NCBI RefSeq assembly: GCF_024266585.1
Contig: NZ_CP100647.1
Coordinates: 1,221,001-1,285,000 of the forward strand
Reading direction: 5' to 3'
From: Xanthomonas sacchari
GTDB taxonomy: Bacteria > Pseudomonadota > Gammaproteobacteria > Xanthomonadales > Xanthomonadaceae
Length of the DNA: 64,000 bases
Shown: one piece after another, positions 17,901-26,515 of the stretch
How positions within the stretch are numbered: position 1 is the first letter of the stretch
Layout of the letters: each line of letters begins with the position of its first letter
The notes under the pieces: model-generated
The model's input: the letters and a program-made list of their open reading frames with translations, nothing else
Told to the model about the DNA's origin: nothing
The model's database searches: none
Translations under genes and position numbers: made by a program

Positions 17901-17918
17901 GAATTGGTACTATATTGG
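17901..17918 (+). promoter_or_regulatory. Promoter/operator upstream of nagR
   Basis: GAATTGGTACTATATTGG lies about 35 nt before the nagR start. TATATT (17911-17916) could be the -10. The left half shares GAATTGGT.CT with the site at 8426 in the TBDR leader and resembles the TGGT half-sites of HutC/NagR-type GntR operators. Autoregulation by NagR is inferred. Confidence 0.5.
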
Positions 17919-17952
17919 ACATAACGAATCCATGCGGACTGGAGAGCGCGCC

Positions 17953-18708
17953 ATGACCAAGCCCAAGCCGCAGGCCGATCCCCGCCTGCACGCGCTGGCC
18001 GTGGATCCGGACGCCCCGACCCCGCTGTACCTGCAACTGGCGAGCAAGCTGGTGGAGGCGATCAAGGGCGGGCAGTGGAAGCCGGGCGAGGCGCTGCCGG
18101 CCGAGCGCCAGCTGTGCGAATACCTGCAGGTGTCGCGGGTGACCCTGCGCCAGGCGGTGGACGCGCTGGTCGAGCAAGGCCTGGTGTCGCGCCGGCAGGG
18201 CGCCGGCACCTTCGTCACCTCGCACATCCAGCACCAGCTCAGCGGCCTGGCCAGTTTCAGCGAGACGCTGCGCATGAAGGGGCTGGAGCCGGGCACGCGC
18301 TGGCTGGAGCGGCGCACGCGCCCGGCCCACGGCGAGGAGATCCTGCGCCTGGGCCTGTCGCCGGACACGGCGGTGGCGGCGCTGACCCGCCTGCGCAGCG
18401 CCGACGGCCGGGTGATGGCCTACGAGAAGGCGGTGCTGCCGCAGCACGTGGTGCCCGACCCGCACGCCATCGCCGATTCGCTCTACAGCTACCTGGACGA
18501 GCGCGGCACGCCGGTGGTGCGCGCGCTGCAGTACTTCCGCGCCATCAACCTGCCGGCGCGGCTGGCCGGGCATCTCGGCATGAAGGAAGGCGAGGCGATC
18601 CTGCACGTGGTGCGGGTCGGCTACACCCGCGACGGCAGCGCGATCGAACTGACCGACACCTATTGCCACAACGACTACTACGACTTCGTCGCCGAACTGC
18701 GACGCTGA
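17953..18708 (+). CDS. nagR: GntR/HutC-family transcriptional repressor NagR
   Basis: A 251-aa regulator. The N-terminal winged helix is LYLQLASKLVEAIKGGQWKPG through VSRRQGAGTFV (about 15-85), with the LPAERQLCEYLQVSRVTLRQA recognition segment. The C-terminal UTRA ligand domain (about 105-245) is typical of HutC-type regulators such as NagR/DasR that sense amino-sugar phosphates. GGAGAG precedes the ATG. It heads the nag operon and has its own operator-like sequence immediately upstream; a matching motif in the TBDR leader suggests it also controls uptake. Effector identity (GlcNAc-6-P or similar) is inferred from family and context. Confidence 0.88.
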   Translation: MTKPKPQADPRLHALAVDPDAPTPLYLQLASKLVEAIKGGQWKPGEALPAERQLCEYLQVSRVTLRQAVDALVEQGLVSRRQGAGTFVTSHIQHQLSGLASFSETLRMKGLEPGTRWLERRTRPAHGEEILRLGLSPDTAVAALTRLRSADGRVMAYEKAVLPQHVVPDPHAIADSLYSYLDERGTPVVRALQYFRAINLPARLAGHLGMKEGEAILHVVRVGYTRDGSAIELTDTYCHNDYYDFVAELRR

Positions 18709-18745
18709 TCGCCGAACCCCGCGCCCACCCGGAGCACGCCCGCCC

Positions 18746-20023
18746 ATGACCACTGCACGGCCCGCCAGTCCCTACGCCTCGATCGCCATCGTCGGCCTGC
18801 TGTTCTTCATCATCGGCTTCTTTACCTGGATCAACGGGCCGTTGATCACCTTCGTGCGCCTGGCGTTCGATCTCAACGAGGTCAACGCGTTCCTGGTGCT
18901 GATGGTGTTCTACCTGTCCTACTTCTTCCTGGCGCTGCCGTCGTCGTGGATCCTCAAGCGCACCGGCATGAAGAAGGGGCTGGCGCTGAGCCTGGTGGTG
19001 ATGGCCGCCGGCGCCGCCGCATTCGGCCAGTTCGCGACCCAGCGCTTCTACCCGGGCGCGCTGATTGGCCTGTTCGTGATCGGCAGCGGCCTGGCCCTGC
19101 TGCAGACCGCGATCAATCCCTACATCAGCATCCTCGGCCCGATCGAGAGCGCCGCGCGGCGCATCGCGCTGATGGGCATCTGCAACAAGATCGCCGGCAT
19201 CCTGGCGCCGTTCCTGATCGGCACGCTGGTGCTGCACGGCGTCGGCGACCTCGCTGCGCAGGTGCAGGCGGCCGACCCGGCGACCAAGGAGGCGCTGCTC
19301 GCCGCCTTCGCCGCCAAGATCCACGCGCCGTACCTGGTGATGGCCGGCGTGCTGGTGCTGGTGGCGCTGGGCGTGCTGTTCTCGCCGCTGCCGGAACTGC
19401 AGGCGGCCGAGGTCAACGCCACGCCGGTCGGCGCCGCCGCGCAGCAGAAGCGCAGCATCTTCCAGTTCCCGCACCTGTGGCTGGGCGTGCTGTGCCTGTT
19501 CGTGTACGTGGGCGTGGAAGTGATGGCCGGCGATGCGATCGGCACCTACGGCAACGGCTTCCACCTGCCGCTGGACCAGACCAAGCTGTTCACCTCCTTC
19601 ACCCTCGGCGCGATGCTCGTCGGCTACGTGGCCGGGCTGGTGCTGATCCCCAACGTGATCTCGCAGGCCCGCTACCTGAGCGTGTCGGCGGTGCTCGGGG
19701 TGCTGTTCTCGGTGGGCGCCTACCTCACCCATGGCTACGTGTCGGTGGGCTTCGTCGCCGCGCTGGGCTTCGCCAACGCGATGATGTGGCCGGCGATCTT
19801 CCCGCTGGCGATCAAGGGCCTGGGCCGCTTCACCGAAATCGGCTCGGCCCTGCTGGTGATGGGCATCGCCGGCGGCGCCATCATTCCGCAGCTGTTCGCC
19901 GTCCTCAAGCAGCACATCGATTTCCAGTTGGTGTTCCTCCTGCTGATGGTGCCCTGCTACCTGTACATCCTGTTCTATTCCCTGGTCGGCCACCGCGCCG
20001 GGCAGGCCGCTGCCCGCGCGTGA
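18746..20023 (+). CDS. nagP: NagP, MFS-family N-acetylglucosamine importer
   Basis: A 425-aa, roughly 12-helix inner-membrane transporter of the FucP-like sugar:H+ symporter group. It starts with IVGLLFFIIGFFTWINGPLI and has LQTAINPYISILGP in helix 4-5 and ARRIALMGICNKIAGIL, all typical of FucP/NagP. It lies 37 nt after nagR and 42 nt before the LacI gene. Role: uptake of free GlcNAc released in the periplasm. A phosphotransferase route is not encoded here, so a cytoplasmic GlcNAc kinase (NagK) must lie elsewhere. Confidence 0.9.
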   Translation: MTTARPASPYASIAIVGLLFFIIGFFTWINGPLITFVRLAFDLNEVNAFLVLMVFYLSYFFLALPSSWILKRTGMKKGLALSLVVMAAGAAAFGQFATQRFYPGALIGLFVIGSGLALLQTAINPYISILGPIESAARRIALMGICNKIAGILAPFLIGTLVLHGVGDLAAQVQAADPATKEALLAAFAAKIHAPYLVMAGVLVLVALGVLFSPLPELQAAEVNATPVGAAAQQKRSIFQFPHLWLGVLCLFVYVGVEVMAGDAIGTYGNGFHLPLDQTKLFTSFTLGAMLVGYVAGLVLIPNVISQARYLSVSAVLGVLFSVGAYLTHGYVSVGFVAALGFANAMMWPAIFPLAIKGLGRFTEIGSALLVMGIAGGAIIPQLFAVLKQHIDFQLVFLLLMVPCYLYILFYSLVGHRAGQAAARA

Positions 20024-20065
20024 TCGCGCATCATGGGTGACTTTCCCGACGTGCAGGACCGCCAC

Positions 20066-21145
20066 ATGCGCAGACCCACCATCAAAGACGTCGCCGAACG
20101 GGCGCGGGTGTCGCTGAAGACCGTCTCGCGAGTCATCAACAACGAACCGTCGGTGATGCAGGCCACGCGTTCGCGCGTGCTGCACGCCATCGCCGAGCTG
20201 GACTACGAGCCCGATCCGTCGGCGCGCAACCTGCGCAGCGGCACCCCGTTCGTGATCGGGCTGGTCTACGACAACCCCAACCCGTACCACATCATCGGCG
20301 TGCAGAACGGTGTGCTCGCCGCCTGCCGCGAGACCGGCTTCGGGCTGCAGATCCATCCCTGCGATTCCACCGCGCCGATGCTCGCCGAGGAGCTGGCCGA
20401 GTGGACCCAGCGCTCGCGCCTGGCCGGGCTGGTGCTGACCGCGCCGATGTCCGAGCGCGCCGAACTGGTCGCGGCGCTGGCCGCGCGCGGGATCAAGACC
20501 GTACGCATCATCGCCGCCACCGAGGATCCGCAGGACGGCCCGTGCGTCTATGTCGACGACCGCGACGCCGCCTACGAGATCACCGAACACCTGATCCAGC
20601 TCGGCCACCAGCGCATCGGCTTCCTGTGGGGCGGCACCTCGCACCGCTCCAGCGGCGAGCGCTACGCCGGCTACGAGGCGGCGCTGAAGGACTACGGCAT
20701 CACCCTGGACAAGCACCTGGTGGTGCCCGGCGACTACACCTTCGACGACGGCTTCCGCGGCGCGCGGCGGCTGCTGGCGCTGCGCGAGCCGCCGACGGCG
20801 ATCTTCGGTTCCAACGACGAGATCGCCGCCGGCGTGCTGGCCGCGGCCAAGTCGGCGGGCATGAACGTGCCCTACGACCTGTCCATCGCCGGTTTCGAGG
20901 ACAGCCCGTTCTCGCGCCAGTCGTGGCCGCCGCTGACCACCGCCAAGCAGGCCACCGAGGACATCGCCCGCCACGCCGCGCGGCTGCTGATCAGCCAGCT
21001 GCGCAGCGATGCCTACGAAGACCATCCGGCGCCGGTGCACAACCAGGGCTTCGTGCCGCAGCTGGTGGTGCGCGGCTCCACCGCGCCCATGCAGCCGCAT
21101 TCCCCGCAGCATCCCCGCCGCTCCTCCTCTCCCGACCCCACATGA
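20066..21145 (+). CDS. nagQ: LacI-family regulator NagQ
   Basis: A 359-aa regulator. The LacI helix-turn-helix and hinge are clear: PTIKDVAERARVSLKTVSRV (residues 4-23) and YEPDPSARNLRSG. A periplasmic-binding-like effector domain follows, ending in SIAGFEDSPFSRQSWPPLTT. The tail beyond VVRGSTAP is proline/serine-rich and low in complexity. The ATG at 20066 follows CAGGA; an in-frame start at 20033 would add 11 residues. The stop overlaps the nagB start (ATGA). The central-CG palindrome at 8025 is the best operator candidate in the window. The name is by analogy with the two-repressor nag clusters of Xanthomonas. Confidence 0.85.
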   Translation: MRRPTIKDVAERARVSLKTVSRVINNEPSVMQATRSRVLHAIAELDYEPDPSARNLRSGTPFVIGLVYDNPNPYHIIGVQNGVLAACRETGFGLQIHPCDSTAPMLAEELAEWTQRSRLAGLVLTAPMSERAELVAALAARGIKTVRIIAATEDPQDGPCVYVDDRDAAYEITEHLIQLGHQRIGFLWGGTSHRSSGERYAGYEAALKDYGITLDKHLVVPGDYTFDDGFRGARRLLALREPPTAIFGSNDEIAAGVLAAAKSAGMNVPYDLSIAGFEDSPFSRQSWPPLTTAKQATEDIARHAARLLISQLRSDAYEDHPAPVHNQGFVPQLVVRGSTAPMQPHSPQHPRRSSSPDPT

Positions 21146-22182
21146 CCCTGCCCATGGCGCTGCCCTCCGAAACCGAAACCCTGATGTTCCGCGAAGCCGC
21201 GGAAGCCGCCGCGGTCGTCGCCGCGCAGTTCGAACGCAACCACGCCACGGTGAGCGCGCTTGCCGCGGCGCTGCGTGCCGAGCCGCCGCCGTTCGTGGTG
21301 ACCTGCGCGCGCGGCAGCTCCGACCACGCCGCCACCTACGCCAAGTACCTGTTCGAGACCCAGCTTGGCGTGGTCACCGCCTCGGCCTCGCCGTCGGTGG
21401 GCTCGGTGTACGAAGCGCCGCTGCGCTTGCGCGGGGCGCTGTACCTGGTGATCTCGCAGTCGGGCAAGAGCCCGGACCTGCTGCGCAACGCGCAGGCGGC
21501 CAAGGACGCCGGCGCGCGCGTGGTGGCCCTGGTCAACGTCGAGGATTCGCCGCTGGCGCAATTGGCCGACACGGTGATCCCGCTCGGCGCCGGCCCGGAG
21601 AAGAGCGTGGCCGCGACCAAGAGCTACCTGGCGTCGCTGGCGGCGATCCTGCAGCTCGGCGCGCACTGGAAGAACGACCCGGCGCTGCTGGGCGCGCTGC
21701 AGGAACTGCCGCAGGCGCTGCGCGCGGCCTGGCAGGCCGACTGGCGCTCGCTGACCGACGGCCTGGTCGAGGCGCACAACCTGTTCGTGCTCGACCGCGG
21801 CCTGGGCCTGGCGGCGGCGCAGGAGGCGGCGTTGAAGTTCAAGGAAACCTGCGGCCTGCACGCCGAGGCCTACAGCTCGGCGGAAGTGAAGCACGGGCCG
21901 ATGGCGCTGGTCGGCCCGGGCTTCCCGGTGCTGGCGTTCGACCAGCCGGACGAAGCGGGCGAGGGCACCCGGCGCCTGGCCGAGGAATTCCGCGGCCGCG
22001 GCGCGCAGGTGTGGCTGGCCAGTGCCGGCGGCGACCTGCCGCTGGTCGCCGCGCCGCACCCGGCGTGCGCGCCGCTGCTGGCGATCCAGAGCTTCTACCG
22101 CGCGATCAACGCCCTGGCGCTGCGCCGCGGCTACAACCCGGACCTGCCGCCGCATCTGAACAAAGTGACGGAGACCGTCTGA
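21142..22182 (+). CDS. nagB: NagB-II, SIS-domain glucosamine-6-phosphate deaminase
   Basis: A 346-aa protein with two SIS domains. CARGSSDHAATYAKYLFE (about 55-72) and SQSGKSPDLL are phosphosugar-binding motifs, EKSVAATKSYLAS follows, and the second domain has LKFKETCGLHAEAYSSAEVKHGP. It lacks the glutaminase domain of GlmS and matches the NagB-II type used by Xanthomonas and Shewanella instead of classical NagB. Reaction: glucosamine-6-phosphate to fructose-6-phosphate plus ammonia. It overlaps nagQ by four bases and nagA by one, so translation is coupled. Confidence 0.92.
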   Translation: MTLPMALPSETETLMFREAAEAAAVVAAQFERNHATVSALAAALRAEPPPFVVTCARGSSDHAATYAKYLFETQLGVVTASASPSVGSVYEAPLRLRGALYLVISQSGKSPDLLRNAQAAKDAGARVVALVNVEDSPLAQLADTVIPLGAGPEKSVAATKSYLASLAAILQLGAHWKNDPALLGALQELPQALRAAWQADWRSLTDGLVEAHNLFVLDRGLGLAAAQEAALKFKETCGLHAEAYSSAEVKHGPMALVGPGFPVLAFDQPDEAGEGTRRLAEEFRGRGAQVWLASAGGDLPLVAAPHPACAPLLAIQSFYRAINALALRRGYNPDLPPHLNKVTETV

Positions 22183-23327
22183 TGACCACGGTGGCGCTGC
22201 GCAATGCGCGCGTGCTCGGCGAGGACGGGTTTCTCGACGGCGTCGGCGTGCTGCTGGAGGGCGGGCGCATCCTCGCCCTGCTCGACGACGCCGATCCGCG
22301 CGTGGCGGCGGCACCGGTGCAGCACGATCTGGGCGGCGGCAGCCTGCTGCCTGGCTTCATCGACCTGCAGGTCAACGGCGGCGGCGGCGTGCTGTTCAAC
22401 AACCGCACCGACGTGGAGGCGCTGCGCCGCATCGGCCAGGGCCATCGCCGCTACGGCACCACCGGTTACCTGCCGACGCTGATCAGCGACGACGTGGAGG
22501 TGATGCGCGCGGCGATCGCCGCGACCCGCCAGGCCATCGCCGAGGGCGTGCCGGGCGTGCTCGGCATCCATCTGGAAGGGCCGTACCTGGCGCCGGCGCG
22601 CAAGGGCACCCACAACGCCGACAAGTTCCGCGTGCCCGACGCCGACGAACTGGCCCTGGTCACCTCGCTGGACAACGGCGTCACCCTGATCACCCTGGCC
22701 CCGGAACGCGTGCCGGCGGCCAGCATCCGCACCCTGGCCGCGGCCGGCGCGCGCGTGTTCGCCGGCCACACCGCCGCCAGTTACGAAGAGACCCGCGCCG
22801 GACTGGACGCCGGCATCTGCGGCTTCACCCATCTGTACAACGCCATGACCCCGCTGCAGGGGCGCGATCCCGGCGTGGTCGGCGCGGCGCTGGAAGACCG
22901 CAACGCCTGGTGTGGAGTGATCGTCGACGGCGTGCACGTGCATCCGGCCAGCCTGCGCGTGGCGCTGGCGGCCAAGCCGCGCGGCACCGTGTTCCTGGTC
23001 ACCGACGCGATGCCGATGGTCGGCGCCGACAGCCCCGCGTTCGATCTGTACGGCGAAACCATCACCGCCATCGACGGCGTGGTGCGCAATGCCGCCGGCG
23101 CCCTGGCCGGCTCGGCGCTGGACATGGCCAGCGCGGTGCGCAACAGCGTGCAGTGGCTGGGCGTGCCGCTGGAGGAGGCCGCACGCATGGCCTCGCTGTA
23201 CCCCGCGCAATGCGTGGGCCTGGACCACCGCTACGGCCACATTGCGCCGGGCTACCAGGCCGACCTGGTGTTGCTGGACGACGCGTTGCAGGTCCGTCAT
23301 ACCTGGATCGCCGGCGCGATGGAGTAA
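22182..23327 (+). CDS. nagA: NagA, N-acetylglucosamine-6-phosphate deacetylase
   Basis: A 381-aa amidohydrolase. GFIDLQVNGGGGVLFNN is the NagA N-terminal barrel motif. GIHLEGPYLAPARKGTHN contains the metal ligand E132. GHTAASYEE and THLYNAMTPL carry the metal-binding histidines, and LVTDAMPMVG carries the catalytic Asp. Reaction: GlcNAc-6-P to GlcN-6-P plus acetate, feeding NagB. TGATG overlap with nagB. It is the last gene of the nag operon; no clear terminator was recognised in the 158 nt that follow. Confidence 0.95.
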   Translation: MTTVALRNARVLGEDGFLDGVGVLLEGGRILALLDDADPRVAAAPVQHDLGGGSLLPGFIDLQVNGGGGVLFNNRTDVEALRRIGQGHRRYGTTGYLPTLISDDVEVMRAAIAATRQAIAEGVPGVLGIHLEGPYLAPARKGTHNADKFRVPDADELALVTSLDNGVTLITLAPERVPAASIRTLAAAGARVFAGHTAASYEETRAGLDAGICGFTHLYNAMTPLQGRDPGVVGAALEDRNAWCGVIVDGVHVHPASLRVALAAKPRGTVFLVTDAMPMVGADSPAFDLYGETITAIDGVVRNAAGALAGSALDMASAVRNSVQWLGVPLEEAARMASLYPAQCVGLDHRYGHIAPGYQADLVLLDDALQVRHTWIAGAME

Positions 23328-23485
23328 TCCGTCGCGGGCGCCGCGCGGCGGCATGGTGACGGGATGCCGCATGTGCCGCGCTTGTGCCGGTGGCCGAGGT
23401 CTGCTCTGCTTAGGTCCCTGCGTCGTGCGCAATGGAACGCTGCCGCTGCCGTCGCGTCGCCCTCCTGTCTCCACAAGGGCCGTCG

Positions 23486-23908
23486 GTGATCTACGAAATC
23501 GAACCCTATACGGCGGTGAACGGTTTCCGCTTCGGTTGCAGCCAGGCGCAACTCGCCAAGACGCACGGCGCGCCCTTCACTACGGTGATCGACAACATCC
23601 AGAAGATCGTGACCGAGACGCGGGAGGGCTGCGAACTGGTCTACGAACGCAAGACGCTGCGCTACGTGACGCTCAACAAGCACGTGAGCCCGGTGGTCGA
23701 GGGGATCGAGATCTATGCCGCGGACGCGCTGGCGCGGCTGATGGCGCTCGACCCCGACCACGCGATCGGGCCGCGCTATGCGCTGTTTCGCCGCCTCGGC
23801 ATCTGCGTCGGCGGCATCGGCGCCAAGCGCATTCCGGAGGGCAGGCTGGTCAGCGCCTTCGCCGAGGACAAGCGCGACTTCTTCGAATTCTTCGTCGCAG
23901 AGGAGTGA
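23486..23908 (+). CDS. Conserved-looking hypothetical protein, 140 aa
   Basis: Not recognised. With a GTG start at 23486, preceded by AAGGG, it reads MIYEIEPYTAVNGFRFGCSQ and so on; a longer ATG frame from 23432 adds a Cys/Arg-rich tail that looks non-coding. The product is soluble, mixed alpha/beta and balanced in charge, ending in DFFEFFVAEE. There is no signal peptide or membrane segment. It lies between nagA and the repeat-protein gene on the same strand but with its own ribosome site, so a link to either is not shown. Small single-domain proteins of this kind are often immunity-like, but nothing here proves that. Confidence 0.7.
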   Translation: MIYEIEPYTAVNGFRFGCSQAQLAKTHGAPFTTVIDNIQKIVTETREGCELVYERKTLRYVTLNKHVSPVVEGIEIYAADALARLMALDPDHAIGPRYALFRRLGICVGGIGAKRIPEGRLVSAFAEDKRDFFEFFVAEE

Positions 23909-24052
23909 GGCGCGCTCGCGCGACGGCGCGGCGCCCCGTCAATGCCGTCGGCCGTCGCGGCCGGTTCCGATGCTTGATCCCATCCCTGTGCGCAAGGCCT
24001 TCATCGGCGCATGCGTTAGGCTCGTCCCCGATCGCCACAGGGGGAGATCGTC

Positions 24053-26161
24053 ATGCGGATCGGACGGACGTGCGTGCCGCGGCAATGCCGTGGCGGCAGA
24101 GGCTGGATCATTGCGGTGTCGCGCGCGATCGCGAGGTGTTGCGCGCGTCGCAGCGGTGTCGCGGTGGAGGTGCCGGGCGGCCCACGCGCGGGGTGTCTTC
24201 GCCGGATGCGCGGATCGCAAGCTGCCGGCGCAGCGCGTGCTGCTGCGGCCTTGCTGCTGGTGGTCGCGGCATGGCCGGCGTTTGCGGCGCCGGCCACGGC
24301 GCCGGCATCTTGCCAGCGGCCAGCGTTGCCGGTGGCCTGCGCCGGCCCGACCGCGGTCGGGCGCTTCATCGCCCGCAACGCCGGTCCGTGGCAGCCGTAC
24401 GCCTTCGCCGCACCGCTTGATGTGCCGGCGGGGCAGACCCTGGCCATCGCGATCTGCGGGCAGGCCAACCAGGCCGTGCAGGACGCGCACTGGCCGGCGT
24501 TGGCGTCGTTGCTGCCGACACTGGTTCACCGCGTCGGCAACGACGCCACGCTGGCGATCCTGGTCCAGGACAGCGCCAACGTCGCCCTGGGCGGGCGCCT
24601 GACCCTGGGCGAGGACACGCTCGGCGCCGACGGCACGCTGCACGCACCCACGGGGCCGGTGCAGGCGGCCCTGATCGGCACGCTGGTCGATGGCCCCATC
24701 GGCGCCGGTGCGCGCGTCGACCTGTATCTGCGCGATGCGGCCAACGTCAGCCTGCAGACAGCGCAGAGCCGCCTGCACCTGGGCGGCGGCAGCCTCAGCG
24801 AACGGCTGATCGCGCCGCGCGATGCAGCGGTCGCGGCCGCCGATGGCGCCTGTCTCGAGGTCGTCGTGGAGCGGAGCGACCGCGTGCGCGGTGGCCAGGG
24901 AACGCTGACGATCGGCGGCGGCCGCCTGCAGGGCGCGCTGATCGCGCATCCGCTGCGTGGCGGCCGCGTCGCCGTGCAGGTGGACGACGTGGCGAATGTG
25001 GTGGTGGACGAAGTCCGTCTGTTCGCCGGCCAGTTGCTGGACGAGGCGCTGCAAGCCGGGCCGTGGCTGGGCGGCCAGATCGCGATCGCGCTCGCCAATG
25101 CCGCCAATGTCGATGCGCGGGCGCTGGACATCCAGGATGCCGTGCTGGTCGACGAACTGGTCGATGCCGGGCAGGTGCAGGAGGCGGCGATCGAGCTGCG
25201 CCTGGCCGATACCGGCAATGCCAGCGTTGCCGGTGCGCTGCGCATTCGCGATGGCGGGCTGATCGACGAGCCGCTGGACGCCGCCGATCTGCTTGCGTCC
25301 GATATCACGGTGACCCTGCTGCGCAGCGGCAATGCCGTCGCGGCCGATGCGCGGATCGTGGACGGGGAACTGATCGACGAAGCGATCGACGCCGGTGCGG
25401 TGCAGGACGCGACCTTGGCGGTGCGCTTCGAGGACGCCGGCAATCTGCATGCGGCGACGGCGCGGATCGAGGAAGGCGAGCTGATCGACGAGGCGATCGA
25501 TGCGGCGTCCTTCGACGGCGGCACGCTCGACGTGGGGTTCGCGAACAGCGGCAACGTCACCGGCGGCACGCTGGCCGTCGTCCATGGCGAACTGATCGAC
25601 GAGGCGGTCGACCTGCAGGGCACGCTCGCGCGTGCGCACCTGCGCCTGGACATGGCCGACGCCGGCAACGCCCGGGTCGAGACGCTGGACATCGTCGAGG
25701 GCGAACTGGTCGACGAGTTGCTGGACCTGGTCGATGCGCGCGATGCCAGCGTGGAACTGCGCGTACGGCGCAGTGCCAACGCGGGCGGTGCGCTGTCGGC
25801 GTCGGGTCAACGCGTGTCGGTCGTATATGGCGAGTTGATGGATGAGGTGATCGACGCGGCGGGCGCGCTCGACGGATTCGCCGGCGTCGTCGACCTGGGC
25901 GAGGTCGCCAACGCGCGCGCCGCACACATCGCGCTGCAGGGTGCGCAATTGCTCGACGGCGTGTTGGACGCGGCGGCGCTGCGCGTCAGCGAACTCGGCC
26001 TGCAGCTGGCCGATGTGGCCAACGCGCGCTATCGGGATGCCCTGGAGATGCGGGAAAACAGCACGCTGTTGGGGACGCTGGCCGACGTGGACAGCCGCGA
26101 TGCCGCCTCGCAGATCGCCACGGTGGTCGTGGCCAGCGGGGAGGCGATCCAGGTGCCGTAG
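24053..26161 (+). CDS. Exported repeat protein with about twelve 37-38-residue GELIDEAID repeats
   Basis: A 702-aa protein of no family I recognise. From about residue 170 to 680 it consists of tandem units of 37-38 residues built on the pattern G-E-L-I-D-E-x-I-D-A, then L-x-V, then a D/A-G-N-V turn and an I-x-x-G strand. Units begin at residues 326, 363, 401, 438, 475, 512, 550, 593 and 630, with more degenerate ones before and after; the unit starting at 550 is stretched to 43. The alternation of short hydrophobic strands with GN turns suggests a beta-solenoid. AGGGGGAG sits 6 nt before the ATG at 24053, but the secretion signal (AAAALLLVVAAWPAFAA) starts after an internal ATG at 24206, and the first 50 residues are Arg/Cys-rich. 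A shorter start at 24206 is therefore possible. No anchor, LPXTG or autotransporter barrel is seen. A role in adhesion or binding is a guess. Confidence 0.75.
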   Translation: MRIGRTCVPRQCRGGRGWIIAVSRAIARCCARRSGVAVEVPGGPRAGCLRRMRGSQAAGAARAAAALLLVVAAWPAFAAPATAPASCQRPALPVACAGPTAVGRFIARNAGPWQPYAFAAPLDVPAGQTLAIAICGQANQAVQDAHWPALASLLPTLVHRVGNDATLAILVQDSANVALGGRLTLGEDTLGADGTLHAPTGPVQAALIGTLVDGPIGAGARVDLYLRDAANVSLQTAQSRLHLGGGSLSERLIAPRDAAVAAADGACLEVVVERSDRVRGGQGTLTIGGGRLQGALIAHPLRGGRVAVQVDDVANVVVDEVRLFAGQLLDEALQAGPWLGGQIAIALANAANVDARALDIQDAVLVDELVDAGQVQEAAIELRLADTGNASVAGALRIRDGGLIDEPLDAADLLASDITVTLLRSGNAVAADARIVDGELIDEAIDAGAVQDATLAVRFEDAGNLHAATARIEEGELIDEAIDAASFDGGTLDVGFANSGNVTGGTLAVVHGELIDEAVDLQGTLARAHLRLDMADAGNARVETLDIVEGELVDELLDLVDARDASVELRVRRSANAGGALSASGQRVSVVYGELMDEVIDAAGALDGFAGVVDLGEVANARAAHIALQGAQLLDGVLDAAALRVSELGLQLADVANARYRDALEMRENSTLLGTLADVDSRDAASQIATVVVASGEAIQVP

Positions 26162-26515
26162 CGCGCGCCTGGCGAGCAGTGCGACGGCCGGTGGCTGCGC
26201 TGCGACCAGCGCCGCATCGTTGGGGCGCTGCATCGTTCGTCTGGATGCGTCGTGACGGGTGGCGGCGCTGGTGATGTCCATCCTTGCCACGATCAAGCGG
26301 GCGCGTCATGCCCCGTAGGCGTGGCTTCAGCCGCGACGGGACTTCCCCGTGACACGGGGGCGGCTGAAGCCTCTCCTGCACAGGGGGCTTTGTCGTTAGT
26401 GGATGTTCGCTTCCATCGCGATGGCCATCGCCGGGAAACCTGTCGCGGCTGATTCCCAAGAAGGAGCCAAGAACCGCGCCTACGGCGTGTCTGAGCAAGC
26501 GCGGCGTGGCAGCGA
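26162..26515. repeat. Gap with a diverged REP palindrome
   Basis: No gene seen. It contains one imperfect REP-like inverted repeat: left arm 26315-26337 (GTAGGCGTGGCTTCAGCC...), right arm about 26358-26380. The gap separates the convergent repeat-protein and cca genes, so the palindrome may serve as a transcript end. Confidence 0.7.
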
